This document shows positions 4,662 to 5,922 of a stretch of DNA of 5,922 nt, piece after piece. The DNA lies in assembly GCA_946062035.1 (NCBI GenBank), contig CAMGTS010000089.1, positions 1 to 5,922 of the forward strand, read 5' to 3'. The position numbers were made by a program, and so were the translations under genes. The DNA comes from an uncultured Bacteroidales bacterium. Its GTDB lineage: Bacteria; Bacteroidota; Bacteroidia; Bacteroidales; UBA932. Each line of letters starts with the position of its first letter. Within the stretch, counting starts at the first letter, position 1. The notes below the pieces were generated by a model. It was given only the letters and a program-made list of their open reading frames with translations. It was not told where the DNA came from and made no database searches.

Positions 4662-5922
4662 ATGGCATTTAAAGAGTATAAGAATTTAGACCTTGTAGAG
4701 GTTAACAAAAGCGTGCTAAAGCAATGGAAAGATGAGGATTGTTTCAAGACAGTCCTGAAAGAAAGAAACGGTGCTCCGAAATTCGTGTTCTTCGAGGGAC
4801 CTCCTTCTGCGAATGGAAAGCCTGGCATTCACCATGTTATGGCACGTTCTATCAAGGATGCGTATTGCCGTTACAAGACCCAGATGGGTTACCTTGTTTC
4901 GAGAAAGGCCGGATGGGATACACATGGTCTTCCGGTAGAGCTTGGCGTAGAGAAGAAGCTCGGTATCACCAAAGAGGATATCGGCAAGAAAATTTCCGTT
5001 GAGGAGTACAATGCGACTTGTCGCAAGGAGGTGATGAAGTATACCGCCGAGTGGGTAGATATGACCGAGCAGATAGGTTATTGGGTTGATATGGAGCATC
5101 CTTATATAACCTATGACAATCGTTATATCGAGACTTTGTGGTATCTTCTTAAAGACTTGCACAATAAGGGGTTGCTCTATAAGGGTTATACTATTCAGCC
5201 ATATTCCCCTGCCGCCGGCACGGGTCTCAGTTCGCATGAGTTGAATCAGCCGGGATGCTATAGAGATGTGAAAGATACGACTGCGACCGTGCAGTTTGAA
5301 ATTATAAAGGACGAGAAGAGCGAGTTTCTTTTTGACGGGCTGTCAGAGGGCGAGCTATACTTCCTCGCATGGACGACTACCCCATGGACTCTTCCTTCAA
5401 ACGTGGCCCTTTGCGCCGGTCCGAACATTGAGTATGTTAAAGTCCGCTCATTCAATCCGTATAGCGGAAAACCTGCTGTATATATTTTGGCTAAAGCATT
5501 GGTGGGCAGTTACTTCAATGCGAAAGCCTCCGACCTGAAATTGGAGGATTACAAGGTGGGAGACAAGCTTGTTCCTTTTGAGATTTTTGACGGGACAATA
5601 AAAGGTTCCGAGCTTAAAGGAATAAAATACAAGCAGTTGCTTCCGTGGATCAAGCCGGAGGAGAATACGATGTTCGTAATAAACGGAGATTTTGTCACAA
5701 CAGAAGATGGTACAGGCATCGTTCATATAGCTCCGACATTCGGTGCTGACGATGACAGGGTGGCAAAGCAGAATAATGTGGCTCCGTTCCAACTTCTTGA
5801 TAAAGAGGGAATTTGGCGTCCTATGGTCGACAGATCGGGTAAATTCTTTACTTTGGAAGATTTGGATGAGGCGTTTGTAAAAAGCAGAGTGACAGATGAA
5901 TATAAGATCTATGCGGGCCGTT
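4662..5922 (+). CDS. ileS: Isoleucyl-tRNA synthetase, type 2 (eukaryotic-like), N-terminal 420 codons (cut by window edge)
   Basis: My translation from ATG 4662 stays open to the right edge, so about the first 420 of the usual roughly 1,100 residues are present. This cytoplasmic class Ia enzyme charges tRNA-Ile with isoleucine using ATP. The catalytic signature lies in GPPSANGKPGIHH (46-58), followed by the family motif KAGWDTHGLPVELGVEKKLG. The editing (CP1) domain starts with the Thr-rich motif WTTTPWTLPSN at 237-247 and continues to GTGIVHIAPTFGADD at 350-364, which contains the conserved editing aspartate. So hydrolysis of mischarged Val-tRNA is probably retained. The KMSKS loop and anticodon domain are outside the window. 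The HIGH tetrad reads G-I-H-H at 55-58, with first and third residues swapped. Sequence style matches the bacterial IleRS2 type, known for low mupirocin sensitivity. The start is supported by the promoter and GGGAG upstream. Confidence 0.97.
   Translation, partial: MAFKEYKNLDLVEVNKSVLKQWKDEDCFKTVLKERNGAPKFVFFEGPPSANGKPGIHHVMARSIKDAYCRYKTQMGYLVSRKAGWDTHGLPVELGVEKKLGITKEDIGKKISVEEYNATCRKEVMKYTAEWVDMTEQIGYWVDMEHPYITYDNRYIETLWYLLKDLHNKGLLYKGYTIQPYSPAAGTGLSSHELNQPGCYRDVKDTTATVQFEIIKDEKSEFLFDGLSEGELYFLAWTTTPWTLPSNVALCAGPNIEYVKVRSFNPYSGKPAVYILAKALVGSYFNAKASDLKLEDYKVGDKLVPFEIFDGTIKGSELKGIKYKQLLPWIKPEENTMFVINGDFVTTEDGTGIVHIAPTFGADDDRVAKQNNVAPFQLLDKEGIWRPMVDRSGKFFTLEDLDEAFVKSRVTDEYKIYAGR

Noticed and set aside
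4716..5792. Minus-strand frames inside ileS (4607-4828, 4716-5237, 5258-5455, 5448-5792)
   Set aside because: All lie antisense to the well-supported ileS coding frame and lack recognisable motifs.
1..5922. tRNA, rRNA, CRISPR arrays, insertion sequences, integrase or attachment sites
   Set aside because: I saw no cloverleaf-like segments, regular direct repeats, transposase motifs or flanking terminal inverted repeats on either strand.

Overview
The window looks like a chromosomal segment from a member of Bacteroidota, most likely Bacteroidales. The evidence is a eukaryotic-like (type 2) isoleucyl-tRNA synthetase and repeated upstream elements fitting the Bacteroidota promoter form TTTG-N17-23-TAnnTTTG. 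In addition, most genes lack a conventional Shine-Dalgarno sequence, and the TolC-family protein has the WSLEKC..YA.ENN start common in this phylum. I cannot name the genus from this sequence.

Layout. (1) Positions 1-791 (minus strand) hold the N-terminal part of a TolC-family outer-membrane efflux protein with a signal peptide; the gene runs off the left edge. (2) Positions 792-890 are a short spacer with a strong hairpin. (3) Positions 891-1334 (minus) hold two small adjacent genes for peptides with double-glycine leaders. Cleavage after GG would give two cationic mature peptides of exactly 42 residues each, both with a GxxxG motif. (4) Positions 1342-3444 (minus) encode a 700-residue ABC transporter with an N-terminal C39 leader peptidase, which would both cut such leaders and export the products. 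(5) Positions 3523-3666 (minus) hold a previously easy-to-miss 47-codon gene for a single-pass membrane peptide. A terminator-like hairpin separates it from the transporter gene. A promoter-like element and a 5'-UTR hairpin lie upstream of it. (6) Positions 3952-4464 (minus) encode a CvpA-family membrane protein. (7) Positions 4662-5922 (plus) hold the first 420 codons of ileS, divergent from cvpA.

How it fits together. Regions 1-5 read leftward as one probable peptide-export locus: small membrane peptide, attenuator-like hairpin, protease/exporter, two toxin-like precursors, hairpin, outer-membrane channel. The periplasmic adaptor (HlyD family) normally needed to bridge the ABC exporter and TolC is not in the window and may lie left of position 1. 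The best candidate for something undescribed is this cassette: a putative two-peptide (class IIb-like) bacteriocin in a Gram-negative anaerobe lineage, with the 47-residue membrane protein as candidate immunity or accessory factor. cvpA and ileS look like ordinary chromosomal neighbours, although this IleRS carries the swapped GxHH form of the HIGH signature.
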